Of a stretch of DNA of 64,000 bases, positions 8,558-17,989 are shown piece after piece. Below the pieces are notes generated by a model that worked only from the letters and a program-made list of their open reading frames with translations, did not search any database and was not told the origin of the DNA. The stretch lies in the NCBI RefSeq assembly GCF_002836205.1, contig NZ_PJBE01000013.1, forward strand, positions 2,046,001 through 2,110,000. The letters run 5' to 3'. Source of the DNA: Shewanella sp. Choline-02u-19 (GTDB lineage: Bacteria; Pseudomonadota; Gammaproteobacteria; Enterobacterales; Shewanellaceae). The first letter of the stretch is position 1. Every line of letters starts with the position of its first letter. The position numbers and the translations under genes were made by a program.

Positions 8558-11500
8558 CTACGGTAGTACAATTGAGATCTCGCTTCCGAGTACACTCTTA
8601 TTGATATCGATTCGAGTACCGATCTGCTCTTTCATTTCCGACACATGGGAGATAACTCCTATCATGCGCCCAGCAGATTGAAGATCCATTAAGGTACGGA
8701 TCGCTAAATCAAGCGAGTCTTGGTCTAAACTGCCAAAGCCTTCGTCGATAAATAGGGTGTCGAGCTTAATACCGCCCGCATACGCTTGCACGACATCAGA
8801 TAAACCCAATGCCATAGAGAGTGCAGCCATAAAGCTCTCACCGCCACTGAGCGTTGCCACAGGGCGTACTTTTGAGGTGTAGGCATCTTCAACTTCAAGC
8901 TCAAGCCCAGAAGCTTTATTGCCTTTAGCGCGTTCCTCCTTGCGGATTAAGCGATATCGACCTTTACTCATCAATTGCAGTCGATGACTGGCCTCAAGCA
9001 GCACATCATCGAGCAGTACACTAAGCACAAAGCGCTGTAAGCTCACCTTGTTACCCGTTTGACCATTAGCCACTTCGGATAATGTCCCTATGATGGCATA
9101 TTCATCTTCTAGCTTCTTAGCGTTAGCATCAGCCTCTTTCAGCTGTTGCTGAGTTTGAGTCAGTTGAGTAACTCGACTCTGTACTCGCTGCCAGCTTTGC
9201 TCTGCCAGTTGTTGCTCTGTCTGAATACTCGCTAAACTCAGCTCGCTCTCTGCCAGCTGTGGTTTGACTTGCCCTGCTAACTTATCGCTTATTAGAGTGA
9301 GCGTCGCTTGATTAGCGATACAGTCCTGTTGATACTTGGCAATCTCATCGGTTAACGTCTGCAGCCCATCACTCGATAACAAGGCATGGCTTAACGCTTG
9401 CTTGTCACTGAAACCTGATGTTGATAATTGTGAGTCAAGCTCCGCTTGAGCCTTATCCGCTTGCTCTTGTGCTTGAAGTAAGCTTGACTGAGCGGCTGTT
9501 AATGCCGCCGCTTTAGCCGCATCTTGCTCCAGCGCTTGGGTATGGGACTGACGGATGTGGTTTATCGTTTGTTGTAGCGTCGCTAACTGTTGCTTTACTT
9601 GGTTAATTGCGCCAGTGAGCGCTTGCAAACTACGGTACTGTTCAGGGATTGCAGCTAATGCTTGTTCTTGCTGGCCTTGAACTGTTGCGACGCGGGTTTG
9701 CAACGCTTGAAAACGCTCTCGTTCAGCATCGAGTTGAGTTTGAAGCTCTCTCTCCTTCAATTGCCCGCTTTGTATTTTCTGCCGAAGCTGAATTAACGCT
9801 TGAGCGGCAGTATTAGCGTGATGAACTTGCTGCTGTACTTGTTGAAGATGAGCTTGCAATGATTCAAGTGAATGAGAAACCCACTCACCCAGCTTTTGCT
9901 GATATTCATCCCTAAGCTTCACTTGCTCCTGAAGTTGAGCTTTCAAGCCTTTATAATCGGCGATAGCTTGGCTCAGTGCATCTTTGGCGGTTTCACTCGT
10001 CAGTCTGCTTGACTCTAAATCATCTTCTGTCGGTAATCGCTGTTCACTTTGAGCAGGATTAGGGTGCTCAGCGCTGCCACACACTGGACAGGGTTGCCCG
10101 GGGTTGAGTTTTTGCGCCAATAGACTTGCTTGGCCACGGTGCCAGATCAGCTGAAGTTGATCATAAGCCTCCCCTTTAGCTTTGGCATCAAGACGACACT
10201 GCTTCCCTTTGTCTTCCGCCAGCTGCAACGCCTGCTCGGTGTTTCCCGCATGGTGAGCCGCCACCTGCCACTGCTGGTAACGCTCAATCAATTCGCTTTG
10301 TGCCGTTAACGCTTGCTGGGCATCAACTTGCTGACTCGCAACCAGTTCTAACTGAGGTACCTGTTGCTCTGCTGCTTGCTTGTCTGCCAATAAAGCATCC
10401 AATGTAGCCTTACCTTTAATCCCGCTATTTTTAGCTTGATCACGTTCATTGGTTGCAAGACTCAGCGCTGTTTGTAAGCTCTCTAATCCCTGCAGCTGTG
10501 GTACTAATTGTGTCAGTTTTTGCTCGTCGTTCTGAGCCTGTTGGCATTTAAGATCCAACTCAGTCAAGGTATCAAACTTGCTTTGACTTACAGTGAGCGC
10601 CTGCTCGCTCGCCAGCTTGGTGGATTGAACCTGACTAACAGCAGCTTGCGCTAGAGTCCGCTCAACTTCACGCGCTAATGATCCCTCTAACACTGGCTTA
10701 AGTTGCAGTGCTTTTTGGCCATTATCGAGCTTAGATTGACGCTGAGCCATACTGTCTTTTTGCTCTGCTAATAATACTGCACTCTGTTGCAATTTATCTT
10801 GAGCATCAAAATCCTTAACCAGTAACTTAGCCGATTCAAACAGCTTATTGGCATTGATAAGGGCTAGTTTGGCCGTCTCTTTAGCCTCCGACGCTTGAGC
10901 CAGTGTTGGCGTCAGCTCTGTAAGTTCGCTCGTTAATGCATCATCAGAATCAAGGACGATATTATGTAAAATGCCATCACGTTTGTTACGCTGGTCCCTG
11001 ACTTCGGCCTTAATGGCTGAGGCCTGAAACTTTAATTTGTCTTCAATGCGGCGGTATATCTGCGTTTGAAACAGTTGGCTAAAAATCTTCTCTCTGTCTT
11101 TTGAATCTGCCATCAGCAGTTCACGGAACTTGCCCTGAGGTAACACCATCACTTGGCGGAACTGATCCGCATCCAACCCCGTGAGCAGTTCAATCTCAGC
11201 GGTCGCTTCCGACACCTTGCTGGCCACCAGCAAATGCTCGGTGCCATCATTATCGATGTGGTAAAGCTGCGCTTCCGGCTTTTGTACCGTGTAACCATCA
11301 CCACTTTTCTTCGCTCGCTGCTGCTCTGGGACGCGACGAATACGATATTGCTGCTCACCAAGCGCAAAGCTGAAAGTCACTTCGGTTAACACGCTGTCAG
11401 CCGCTAAGTCACAGCGCATCTGACTGCCCTCACGCTCATCGCCTGTGGTCTTGCCATAGAGTGCAAAACAGATGGCATCAAGCAAAGTCGTTTTACCCGC

Positions 11501-11614
11501 GCCAGTCGGGCCATTGATCAAGAACAGCGGATTAGAGCCTAACGCTGAAAAATCGGTTGTTTGAACCGATGCAAATGGACCAAAGGCTGACATCTCTAAA
11601 ATAAGCGGTCTCAT
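8558..11614 (-). CDS. sbcC: Exonuclease subunit SbcC (SMC-like ATPase)
   Basis: A 1018-residue large subunit of the SbcCD (Mre11-Rad50 type) nuclease, which opens hairpins and trims blocked DNA ends. It has Walker A NGPTGAGKTTLLDA at residues 34-47, two very long Gln/Ala-rich coiled coils, a zinc hook CPVCG near residue 507, the ABC signature TLSGGES near 921, and Walker B LFIDEGFGSLD near 955. The length agrees with E. coli SbcC. Its ATG overlaps the sbcD stop as ATGA (11611-11614), so the two are translationally coupled. A terminator hairpin follows. Confidence 0.96.
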   Translation of the reverse strand: MRPLILEMSAFGPFASVQTTDFSALGSNPLFLINGPTGAGKTTLLDAICFALYGKTTGDEREGSQMRCDLAADSVLTEVTFSFALGEQQYRIRRVPEQQRAKKSGDGYTVQKPEAQLYHIDNDGTEHLLVASKVSEATAEIELLTGLDADQFRQVMVLPQGKFRELLMADSKDREKIFSQLFQTQIYRRIEDKLKFQASAIKAEVRDQRNKRDGILHNIVLDSDDALTSELTELTPTLAQASEAKETAKLALINANKLFESAKLLVKDFDAQDKLQQSAVLLAEQKDSMAQRQSKLDNGQKALQLKPVLEGSLAREVERTLAQAAVSQVQSTKLASEQALTVSQSKFDTLTELDLKCQQAQNDEQKLTQLVPQLQGLESLQTALSLATNERDQAKNSGIKGKATLDALLADKQAAEQQVPQLELVASQQVDAQQALTAQSELIERYQQWQVAAHHAGNTEQALQLAEDKGKQCRLDAKAKGEAYDQLQLIWHRGQASLLAQKLNPGQPCPVCGSAEHPNPAQSEQRLPTEDDLESSRLTSETAKDALSQAIADYKGLKAQLQEQVKLRDEYQQKLGEWVSHSLESLQAHLQQVQQQVHHANTAAQALIQLRQKIQSGQLKERELQTQLDAERERFQALQTRVATVQGQQEQALAAIPEQYRSLQALTGAINQVKQQLATLQQTINHIRQSHTQALEQDAAKAAALTAAQSSLLQAQEQADKAQAELDSQLSTSGFSDKQALSHALLSSDGLQTLTDEIAKYQQDCIANQATLTLISDKLAGQVKPQLAESELSLASIQTEQQLAEQSWQRVQSRVTQLTQTQQQLKEADANAKKLEDEYAIIGTLSEVANGQTGNKVSLQRFVLSVLLDDVLLEASHRLQLMSKGRYRLIRKEERAKGNKASGLELEVEDAYTSKVRPVATLSGGESFMAALSMALGLSDVVQAYAGGIKLDTLFIDEGFGSLDQDSLDLAIRTLMDLQSAGRMIGVISHVSEMKEQIGTRIDINKSVLGSEISIVLP

Positions 11615-12756
11615 GATGTGCGCTCCACTTTATGTAGCTCATCGATGGCTGTTGTCATCGCGTGTTGCTGCGCCTCTGTCATTGATTCACCGGACACTTG
11701 CGCAAAGAAATCACTAAACATATCCATCTCGCCTTTCTTGATATGGTCTCGGCTTAACTCTACCTTGCCGTTATCGCGCATCAAGCCGGTACGCTCTAAA
11801 TGCAGCACATTTGGATACACGCTTCTGAGCTTACCCATAGCATCTAAAATGGCGGTTTTATCACTCAATCTCACCATGAGATAATCGTCACGGTTAACAT
11901 CTATTTTACCTTGCTCGAGCAACTCAACGAGGTTGCCTTCAATAATCCGCACATCTCTCATGGCAGACAATGGCAGCAACTCAAAATCAGCTTTACCCTC
12001 TGCATCTAACTCAACCAAGGTCACTGACTTATTCTGGTGCTGCTCACTGAACGAATACTTGAGCATAGAGCCTGAATATCGAACATTTTCAGCGCCTTTA
12101 TACTGTGGCCCATGCAGATGACCGAGCGCCGTATAGTTAAAGGGCATAAACAATTTTGCTGAAATTTTATCGGCGCCGCCAATACTCAGAGGGCGCTCAG
12201 ATTCAGATTCACTGCCCCCATCAATGAAACAGTGACTGATCACTACTTTGGGCAAACCTTGGCTGTCATGTTCATGCACTTGTTCAAGCAATTTATCCAT
12301 CGCTGCTTCATGGGTGCTCACTTCGCAATCAAACACATGCCGTACGGTGGCTGGATCGGCATAGGGCAGACCGTAAAACACCGCACTGCCCTGCTTGCCT
12401 TTAAGCTTGATGGCACTCACTTTATTGGTCAACGGCCCAACGATATGCAGCCCACTGTCACTCATCTGCTTCGAGGCAAAGCCTAAACGTTCATGGCCAT
12501 CATGGTTGCCAGCAATCATAATTACCGCGATTTTTAGTTCATTCACCAGACGATTAACCACTTCGTTTAACAGCGCTATCGCGTTAGCTGGCGGAATGGA
12601 ACGATCATAGATATCGCCAGCAATAATCACCGCATCGACATTATGCTCAGTCGCAAGTTCAACAATCTGGTTTAACACGAAGCGCTGATCATCGAGCAGG
12701 CTCTGATTATGAAGCTGCCTGCCGATATGCCAGTCAGAGGTGTGGATAAATTTCAT
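11611..12756 (-). CDS. sbcD: Exonuclease subunit SbcD (Mre11-type nuclease)
   Basis: A 381-residue calcineurin-like metallophosphoesterase, the nuclease subunit of SbcCD. The phosphoesterase motifs appear in order: SDWHIGR (residues 7-13), AGDIYDRS (about 46-53), GNHDGHERLG (about 83-92), SHCFIDGG and ALGHLHGPQY (about 210). The C-terminal capping region follows, with DMFSDFF near the end. The first gene of the sbcDC operon, it shares a 4-base overlap with sbcC. The ATG at 12754-12756 starts the standard MKFIHTSDWH N-terminus. Confidence 0.96.
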   Translation of the reverse strand: MKFIHTSDWHIGRQLHNQSLLDDQRFVLNQIVELATEHNVDAVIIAGDIYDRSIPPANAIALLNEVVNRLVNELKIAVIMIAGNHDGHERLGFASKQMSDSGLHIVGPLTNKVSAIKLKGKQGSAVFYGLPYADPATVRHVFDCEVSTHEAAMDKLLEQVHEHDSQGLPKVVISHCFIDGGSESESERPLSIGGADKISAKLFMPFNYTALGHLHGPQYKGAENVRYSGSMLKYSFSEQHQNKSVTLVELDAEGKADFELLPLSAMRDVRIIEGNLVELLEQGKIDVNRDDYLMVRLSDKTAILDAMGKLRSVYPNVLHLERTGLMRDNGKVELSRDHIKKGEMDMFSDFFAQVSGESMTEAQQHAMTTAIDELHKVERTS

Positions 12757-13023
12757 GCATTCTCGTTTAAAAATGAAGGAGATGAGAGAGAGTTCTATAG
12801 TAAGAAAACTATCGACGTTTCACAAGCGTGATAACCGTTGTTGCAAACACTTCTGCAGCTAAAGATATGTTAGTATTTTTGAGTTGAGCTCATTTAGTTG
12901 GCCCCAGTGATACGCCGTTAATACCAAGTTCGAAGATTAACTTTTTGTAATGATTCATCCACGTTGATGAAAGGGACAACACGTACAATTCAGTTCTCAA
13001 CAAACAACCACTAGGATAACAAA

Positions 13024-13563
13024 ATGAGATGTACTAAATTAATCTGTGCTGCACTGGCCTTCACATCAATATCAGCATTTGCGGGTCAAGAAGACGACGC
13101 ACTGGCAGCACTCGCATTGCAACGCGCTAATTACACCTTAGAACAGGCTATTGAAAAGGTAAGTACAGATTACGCTAAGCACATTGTCGAATTTGAAATT
13201 GATGATCATGATAATCAAGCTACCTATGATATTGAAGCGATCAATCTGGAAACAAAAGAGAAGCATAACATTGAATTAAGCCTTGCAGATGGCGCGATTT
13301 TAAAACATAAAACCCAAAATAGCTTAAGCCGATTAGATGATGATGACCTGTTAGCGTTACAGGAGTTACAAGCATCAAAATTTAACTTACGCGCTACTAT
13401 TGCCCAATTACAGCTAAAATATTCTGCTGATGTTTTTGAATTTGAATTAAAGAATAAAAAAGGCATTACTTTCTACAAGTTTAAGCTGATGGGTGATCAA
13501 GGCCTTACACGTGTCATTGTAGATGTAACCACAGGCAAAGCTATTCCGGTAATGAAGCGCTAA
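13024..13563 (+). CDS. PepSY domain-containing secreted protein
   Basis: A 179-residue periplasmic protein with a clear signal peptide (cleavage after SISAFA, about residue 20). The mature part holds two tandem PepSY-type repeats (about residues 37-95 and 115-178), each with helix-beta-hairpin character: YTLEQAIEKVSTDYAKHIVEFEI is echoed by FNLRATIAQLQLKYSADVFEFEL, and the second ends in VDVTTGKAIPV. PepSY proteins next to OmpR-type two-component systems are common and are often the regulon target or an accessory sensor. Here the response regulator starts 47 bases downstream, so the three genes probably form one operon. Confidence 0.82.
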   Translation: MRCTKLICAALAFTSISAFAGQEDDALAALALQRANYTLEQAIEKVSTDYAKHIVEFEIDDHDNQATYDIEAINLETKEKHNIELSLADGAILKHKTQNSLSRLDDDDLLALQELQASKFNLRATIAQLQLKYSADVFEFELKNKKGITFYKFKLMGDQGLTRVIVDVTTGKAIPVMKR

Positions 13564-13579
13564 CTCCGTCAATATTTAT

Positions 13580-13598
13580 AGGGGAGTAGCACTCCCCT
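13580..13598 (+). promoter_or_regulatory. Tight hairpin between the PepSY gene and the response regulator start
   Basis: A perfect 8-bp stem AGGGGAGT (13580-13587) and ACTCCCCT (13591-13598) with a 3-base AGC loop. It ends 12 bases before the TTG start of the response regulator and is followed by GGGAAACTTTTTT. It could be a partial terminator/attenuator or an mRNA processing and stability element that uncouples expression of the PepSY gene from the two-component system. The role is inference. Confidence 0.5.
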
Positions 13599-13610
13599 AG
13601 GGAAACTTTT

Positions 13611-14294
13611 TTGCGAATTCTTGTTATTGAAGATAACCAGACGACTCGTCAATATTTACAAAAAGCCCTTCAAGAACAGGGCTATGAGATTGACCTCGCG
13701 GATAATGGCCAAGATGGTTTATTCTTAGCGCTGGAAGGCGACTACCAATTAATTGTGCTTGATCGGATGCTGCCTAAATTAGATGGCTTAACGGTATTAA
13801 CAACCTTAAGAAATGCTGGCAAACAAACACCCGTTCTGATTTTAAGTGCATTAGATAGTGTATCTGAACGTGTAAAAGGGCTGCGTGAAGGCGGTGACGA
13901 TTACCTCATCAAACCTTTTGCGCTTTCTGAGCTACTCGTGCGTATAGAGATCCTCATTCAGCGCAAAGGGACTCACAACGAAAAGCTAACCACCGTTTTA
14001 CATGTTGCCGATCTAAAAATGGACCTGCTTTCTCATAAGGTGTTCCGAGGTTCAGCAGAAATATCTCTGCAGCCAAAAGAGTTTAAACTGTTACGTTATT
14101 TGATGGAACATAACGGACAAGTAGTATCTCGATCGTTACTGTTTGAAGCCGTTTGGGATTATCAATTTGATCCACAAACGAATGTTATTGATGTTCATAT
14201 GGCAAGATTGCGTAAAAAGGTAGAATTTGATGGTCTTATCCCTTTACTGGAAACAGTACGCGGCGTCGGTTACAGAATGGTGGAACAGCGTTAA
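13611..14294 (+). CDS. OmpR/PhoB-family response regulator
   Basis: A 227-residue DNA-binding response regulator. The receiver domain (residues 1-115) has the acidic pair Glu7/Asp8, the phosphoacceptor Asp51 in VLDRMLP, Ser79 and Lys101 in LIKPF. The C-terminal winged helix (about 130-227) contains LQPKEFKLLRYLMEH, NVIDVHMARLRKKV and VRGVGYRM. The start is a TTG at 13611, required for the canonical MRILVIEDNQ beginning; GGGA lies just upstream. It lies between a PepSY gene and its cognate kinase, resembling QseB/PmrA-type systems. The stimulus is unknown. Confidence 0.92.
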   Translation: MRILVIEDNQTTRQYLQKALQEQGYEIDLADNGQDGLFLALEGDYQLIVLDRMLPKLDGLTVLTTLRNAGKQTPVLILSALDSVSERVKGLREGGDDYLIKPFALSELLVRIEILIQRKGTHNEKLTTVLHVADLKMDLLSHKVFRGSAEISLQPKEFKLLRYLMEHNGQVVSRSLLFEAVWDYQFDPQTNVIDVHMARLRKKVEFDGLIPLLETVRGVGYRMVEQR

Positions 14295-14307
14295 AACAGC
14301 CCACTCG

Positions 14308-15672
14308 GTGTGGCGTTTAACCCGTTTGTATACTGGCTTATTATTATCAGTGGTAGCCATCCTACTGGTAGTATTGTACCAATTGAGTATTGGCCAAATG
14401 AACCGTCAGCAACAGTTACAAATGGCTAATATTATTGCTCAGCAAACATTACTTGCTGAGCAATTAAGTCATGAGCAATTTATTGAACAATTTGAACTAC
14501 AGGCTCAGAGTTCACGTCAATACATTCTAAGTTATCAAATAAAGCAAAAAATTATTGGTAGGCTTAGCGCTCCCCCGACGACCTTATCGCAATGCCCGAG
14601 CTTATCGCGTTTTCCCATTTGGCTAGACCAATTTGATGAAATCAGACTGGTCTCTGGTTGCTCTCAGCCTTTGGCCTCTGGGACGCTAATTGTTGCTGTC
14701 GACGATGAATCATTGTATGAACTCAAGGGACAATTTATTAGTGCGTCAGCAATTGCATTATTACTGGCCGTATTGCTTGGCGTTATAACCGGGTTAGTTT
14801 TCTCAATGCGGGTATTAAAGCGCATTAACAACTTTAACCAAGTCGCCTTACGAGTTGAATCAGGCCAATTGAGCGCACGTGTCGCAGTCTCTAAGCAAAA
14901 TGATGAATATGATCATATGGCGCTACATATCAATACTATGCTCAATCAATTGCAGCACTCCTTTGAAACGATTTCTGGAATTACCGATGCTATAGCTCAT
15001 GATTTGCGTACGCCACTGAGCCATTTAAGGCAGCAAATTGAATCGGAGATATTAAGTAAACAACAACTGAATCACCCTAGTGAACAGCTACAATCGATGC
15101 TGGATAAGCTAGACGAAATATTATTCACCTTTAGTGCAATGCTTGAGTTAACAAGGCTTCAGCAACAAAAAGAGAGCAACAGCCAACACTTTAAAACCGT
15201 TAATTTACAGCAAATAATTGTCGATGCCGTGGATTTAATTGAGCCGCTTGCAGAAGAGAAACAACAACTTGTCAGTATAGGAAGCGCTGAGCCATTGTCT
15301 ATTCAAGGTGATGCAACGCTGTTGTTTAGAGCCATATACAACCTATTAGAAAATGCCAGTAAGTACGCTGGAGATAATGCACAAATCAGTGTTCAATTAA
15401 CACCCCGTGGTTTTACCGTTAGCGATAATGGTCCAGGTATTTGTGATGTCGAAAAAGAGAAAGTTTTCCAGCGCTTATATCGCATCGAAAAGAGCCGGCA
15501 GATTGTAGGCTTTGGCTTAGGTTTAACCTTAGTAAAAGCGATTATTCAACTGCATAACGGAAAAATTGAATTACTCGATAATAAGCCAGGATTAATCGTA
15601 AATGTTGAATTTATAAAGCCTAAGAAAACGGCAACGGATGAAAGCACCAATGCCAATACCACTGATGCTTAA
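14308..15672 (+). CDS. Sensor histidine kinase (two-component system)
   Basis: A membrane sensor kinase of about 454 residues paired with the preceding regulator. It has transmembrane helix 1 (about residues 8-26, LLLSVVAILLVVLY), a short periplasmic domain with two cysteines, transmembrane helix 2 (AIALLLAVLLGVITGLVFSM), HAMP, the phosphoacceptor segment AIAHDLRTPLSH near residue 230, N box NLLENASKYA, G1 DNGPGI and G2 GFGLGLTLVKAI. I placed the start at the GTG 14308, 14 bases after the regulator stop. Frames open from TTG 14227 and ATG 14230 would overlap the regulator by over 60 bases and add an unlikely N-terminus. The ligand is unknown. Confidence 0.88.
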   Translation: MWRLTRLYTGLLLSVVAILLVVLYQLSIGQMNRQQQLQMANIIAQQTLLAEQLSHEQFIEQFELQAQSSRQYILSYQIKQKIIGRLSAPPTTLSQCPSLSRFPIWLDQFDEIRLVSGCSQPLASGTLIVAVDDESLYELKGQFISASAIALLLAVLLGVITGLVFSMRVLKRINNFNQVALRVESGQLSARVAVSKQNDEYDHMALHINTMLNQLQHSFETISGITDAIAHDLRTPLSHLRQQIESEILSKQQLNHPSEQLQSMLDKLDEILFTFSAMLELTRLQQQKESNSQHFKTVNLQQIIVDAVDLIEPLAEEKQQLVSIGSAEPLSIQGDATLLFRAIYNLLENASKYAGDNAQISVQLTPRGFTVSDNGPGICDVEKEKVFQRLYRIEKSRQIVGFGLGLTLVKAIIQLHNGKIELLDNKPGLIVNVEFIKPKKTATDESTNANTTDA

Positions 15673-15885
15673 TGTCGCTTAAAACACGACTAAACTTGAA
15701 TCAAAGCCACCAGCCCTGCTTTGTAGAATAATGGACAAGTGTGCAAATAATTTACGATTTCCCCAACAAAACATGATGTATTCCAAATTAGTCACTAAAA
15801 AATTAAATAATAAGTGCGTTTGCCGCTAAATATTGTTACTACAGGCACTCTTTAAGTCCTTTCGGTATCTTCAGGTGTAGCTGTC

Positions 15886-17148
15886 ATGCAGTATTCAAAA
15901 TTTGGTGAAAAATTTAATCGTAACTCCGGCATTAATCAGCTGATGAATGACCTCAATGAAGGGCTGCGTACTCCGGGGGCCATTATGCTGGGCGGAGGAA
16001 ACCCTGCAACCATTCCCGCGATGCAAGATTACTTTCACCAAGCAGCAAGTGAGATGCTGGCAAATGGAGAACTGGTCGCGGCATTAGGCAACTATGATGG
16101 ACCGCAAGGTAAAGACACATTTTTAAAAGCCTTGGCTGACTTGTTACGAGATACCTACGGCTGGGAGATCAGCGAGAAAAATATCAGTCTGACCAATGGT
16201 AGCCAAAGTGCCTTCTTCTACCTGTTTAACCTGCTTGCAGGCAAGCAAGTTGATGGCAGCCATAAGAAAATTCTGTTGCCATTGGCCCCTGAATATATCG
16301 GTTACAATGATGCTGGGCTTGATGACGATATATTTGTCTCTTACCGCCCCGAAATCGAGATGCTAGGTAACCGCATGTTTAAGTACCATGTGGATTTTGA
16401 GCAATTAGAAGTCGACAGCTCTGTGGCCGCCATATGTGTTTCTCGCCCCACCAATCCCACCGGTAATGTGCTGACTGACACTGAAATATCCAAGTTAGAC
16501 ATCTTAGCCCGCGAAAATGGCATTCCCCTTATCATCGATAACGCGTATGGCACCCCGTTTCCAAATATCATCTTCGAAGAAGTGACCCCGTTTTGGAACA
16601 GCAACACCATACTCTGTATGAGTCTGTCTAAGCTTGGATTACCCGGCGTACGTTGTGGCATCGTTATCGCGAGTGAGGAGATCACTCAAGCGCTGACGAA
16701 CCTTAATGGCATCATCAGCCTTGCCCCTGGAGGATTTGGGCCCGCCATCGCCAAGCACATGATTGACTCGGGTGATCTATTGAGCCTAAGTGAAACGGTG
16801 ATTAAGCCTTTTTATAAACAAAAATCAGAGTTTGCTCTGAAATTATTGCAGCAATCTATCACCGATAGCAGATTTAAAATCCATAAACCTGAAGGCGCAA
16901 TGTTTCTTTGGCTGTGGTTCGACGAGTTACCGATTAGCACCATGGAACTCTATGACCGATTAAAGGCTCGCGGTGTATTGATTGTACCCGGAGAGTACTT
17001 TTTCTTCGGACAGAAAGACCAGTCTGAAGGAAAGTGGGATCACGCCCATCAATGTTTGCGAATGAACTACGTGCAGGATGAAGCCAAGATGCGCGATGGC
17101 ATCGCTATCATTGCACAAGAGGTCACCAAGGCTTATAGCAACGGTTAA
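15886..17148 (+). CDS. avtA: Valine--pyruvate aminotransferase AvtA
   Basis: A 420-residue class I/II PLP aminotransferase that exchanges amino groups between alanine/valine and pyruvate/2-oxoisovalerate in the cytoplasm. The N-terminus (FGEKFNRNSGINQLMNDL, then MLGGGNPATIPAM) is diagnostic for AvtA. Other marks are SRPTNPTGNVLTD, DNAYGTPFP and the PLP-lysine segment SLSKLGLPGVRCG near residue 248. The length equals E. coli AvtA (417). A 213-base intergenic region precedes it and GGTG stands upstream of the ATG. Confidence 0.95.
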   Translation: MQYSKFGEKFNRNSGINQLMNDLNEGLRTPGAIMLGGGNPATIPAMQDYFHQAASEMLANGELVAALGNYDGPQGKDTFLKALADLLRDTYGWEISEKNISLTNGSQSAFFYLFNLLAGKQVDGSHKKILLPLAPEYIGYNDAGLDDDIFVSYRPEIEMLGNRMFKYHVDFEQLEVDSSVAAICVSRPTNPTGNVLTDTEISKLDILARENGIPLIIDNAYGTPFPNIIFEEVTPFWNSNTILCMSLSKLGLPGVRCGIVIASEEITQALTNLNGIISLAPGGFGPAIAKHMIDSGDLLSLSETVIKPFYKQKSEFALKLLQQSITDSRFKIHKPEGAMFLWLWFDELPISTMELYDRLKARGVLIVPGEYFFFGQKDQSEGKWDHAHQCLRMNYVQDEAKMRDGIAIIAQEVTKAYSNG

Positions 17149-17453
17149 TTCAGTCGGTGTTCTTCAAGTTCAAGGTGGTTTTTTCAAAAAATGGAAATAC
17201 CTTGTCCACGAGTCTGACAAGGCTGCGACTTAATTCGGTTTGAACTAATCCACGGTGAATTGACGTAGCCTTGTCACAGAAGCTCACTGCCGTGTTTACG
17301 TCCACGTGTTGGAAGATTAGATTCGAATTTTGCTGTTAATCACTTGTTTTAGGACATACCTCTGTAAACTCACTTTTGGACAAAAGCTTGTTAGAGTTAA
17401 AGTTCTTGAAGTGATGAGTGTCATTAGGGAAAATATGGCAATCGGATATGCGG

Positions 17454-17552
17454 TAACGCCCAACTCAGCGGAAGTAGTTTGATTGGTTAGTATCTGCGAG
17501 GTACGAGCAATAGCCAACCAAACGATTGCGATCTGCCTGTAACGCTTTGTTA
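17454..17552 (-). repeat. Integron attC-like recombination site (solitary)
   Basis: On the plus strand the stretch begins TAACGCCCAACTCAGCGG and ends AACGCTTTGTTATG, about 99 bases apart. Between them are partly complementary arms, GTTTGATTGGTT near 17478 and AACCAAAC near 17515. These ends and the foldable middle resemble attC sites of Vibrio/Shewanella chromosomal integrons, whose outer ends read TAACGCCC and TTTGTTA. In minus-strand orientation it lies about 60 bases behind the stop of the small gene at 17614, as expected for a cassette. No integrase or second attC is present, and the pairing is imperfect. Confidence 0.45.
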
Positions 17553-17613
17553 TGTTGTCTTGGTGCCAAAAACTGACTTTAGCCTGACTAACTTGGCAGC
17601 CTCTCATACACCT

Positions 17614-17883
17614 TTAGTAGTCCTTCTCCCAGAGTAAGAGATATGCACCGACTATACCGATAATCACACCAAATGTTAGTGACGTAAAAAGCCTCATACC
17701 AGCCATGCCTGTACTTACAAATATTATCGCTGCTAAAATCAACCTGCCGGTGGGAAAGCGAAACAAGAAGTCTATTGCCTTACCAATTGGTCTCAGTACA
17801 ACAAGGCACTCGTTAATCGTGGCTCCATGATCTTCTGGATTGATGAGCAAACTATCAAGTTTTTGTATTGCACCGAACATCAT
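17614..17883 (-). CDS. Small membrane protein, possible integron cassette gene
   Basis: An 89-residue protein I do not recognise. A soluble N-terminal 45 residues is followed by two hydrophobic segments (LILAAIIFVSTGMAGM and FGVIIGIVGAYLLLW), so it is probably an inner-membrane protein. The start codon is one of two consecutive ATGs with only a weak AGG upstream. It sits alone between avtA and the dms operon and is followed by an attC-like site, which is what an orphan integron cassette looks like. Cassette origin is inference. Confidence 0.5.
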   Translation of the reverse strand: MMFGAIQKLDSLLINPEDHGATINECLVVLRPIGKAIDFLFRFPTGRLILAAIIFVSTGMAGMRLFTSLTFGVIIGIVGAYLLLWEKDY

Positions 17884-17989
17884 GCCTGTCGTGGCGAAGG
17901 TATATTTACTCTGATGTTACCATTGAAACAGTACTAGTTATCAAAGGCGTATTTGGACAGAATAATTAGCAATTAATATCGCTTTAGAG

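Noticed and set aside
13580..13598. Classification of the hairpin before the response regulator as a full terminator
   Set aside because: The T run is separated from the stem by GGGAAAC, so at most partial termination is expected.
17317..17607. 96-codon minus-strand open frame downstream of the small membrane gene
   Set aside because: It overlaps the attC-like site and has no recognisable domain; the frame is explained by chance and by the site.
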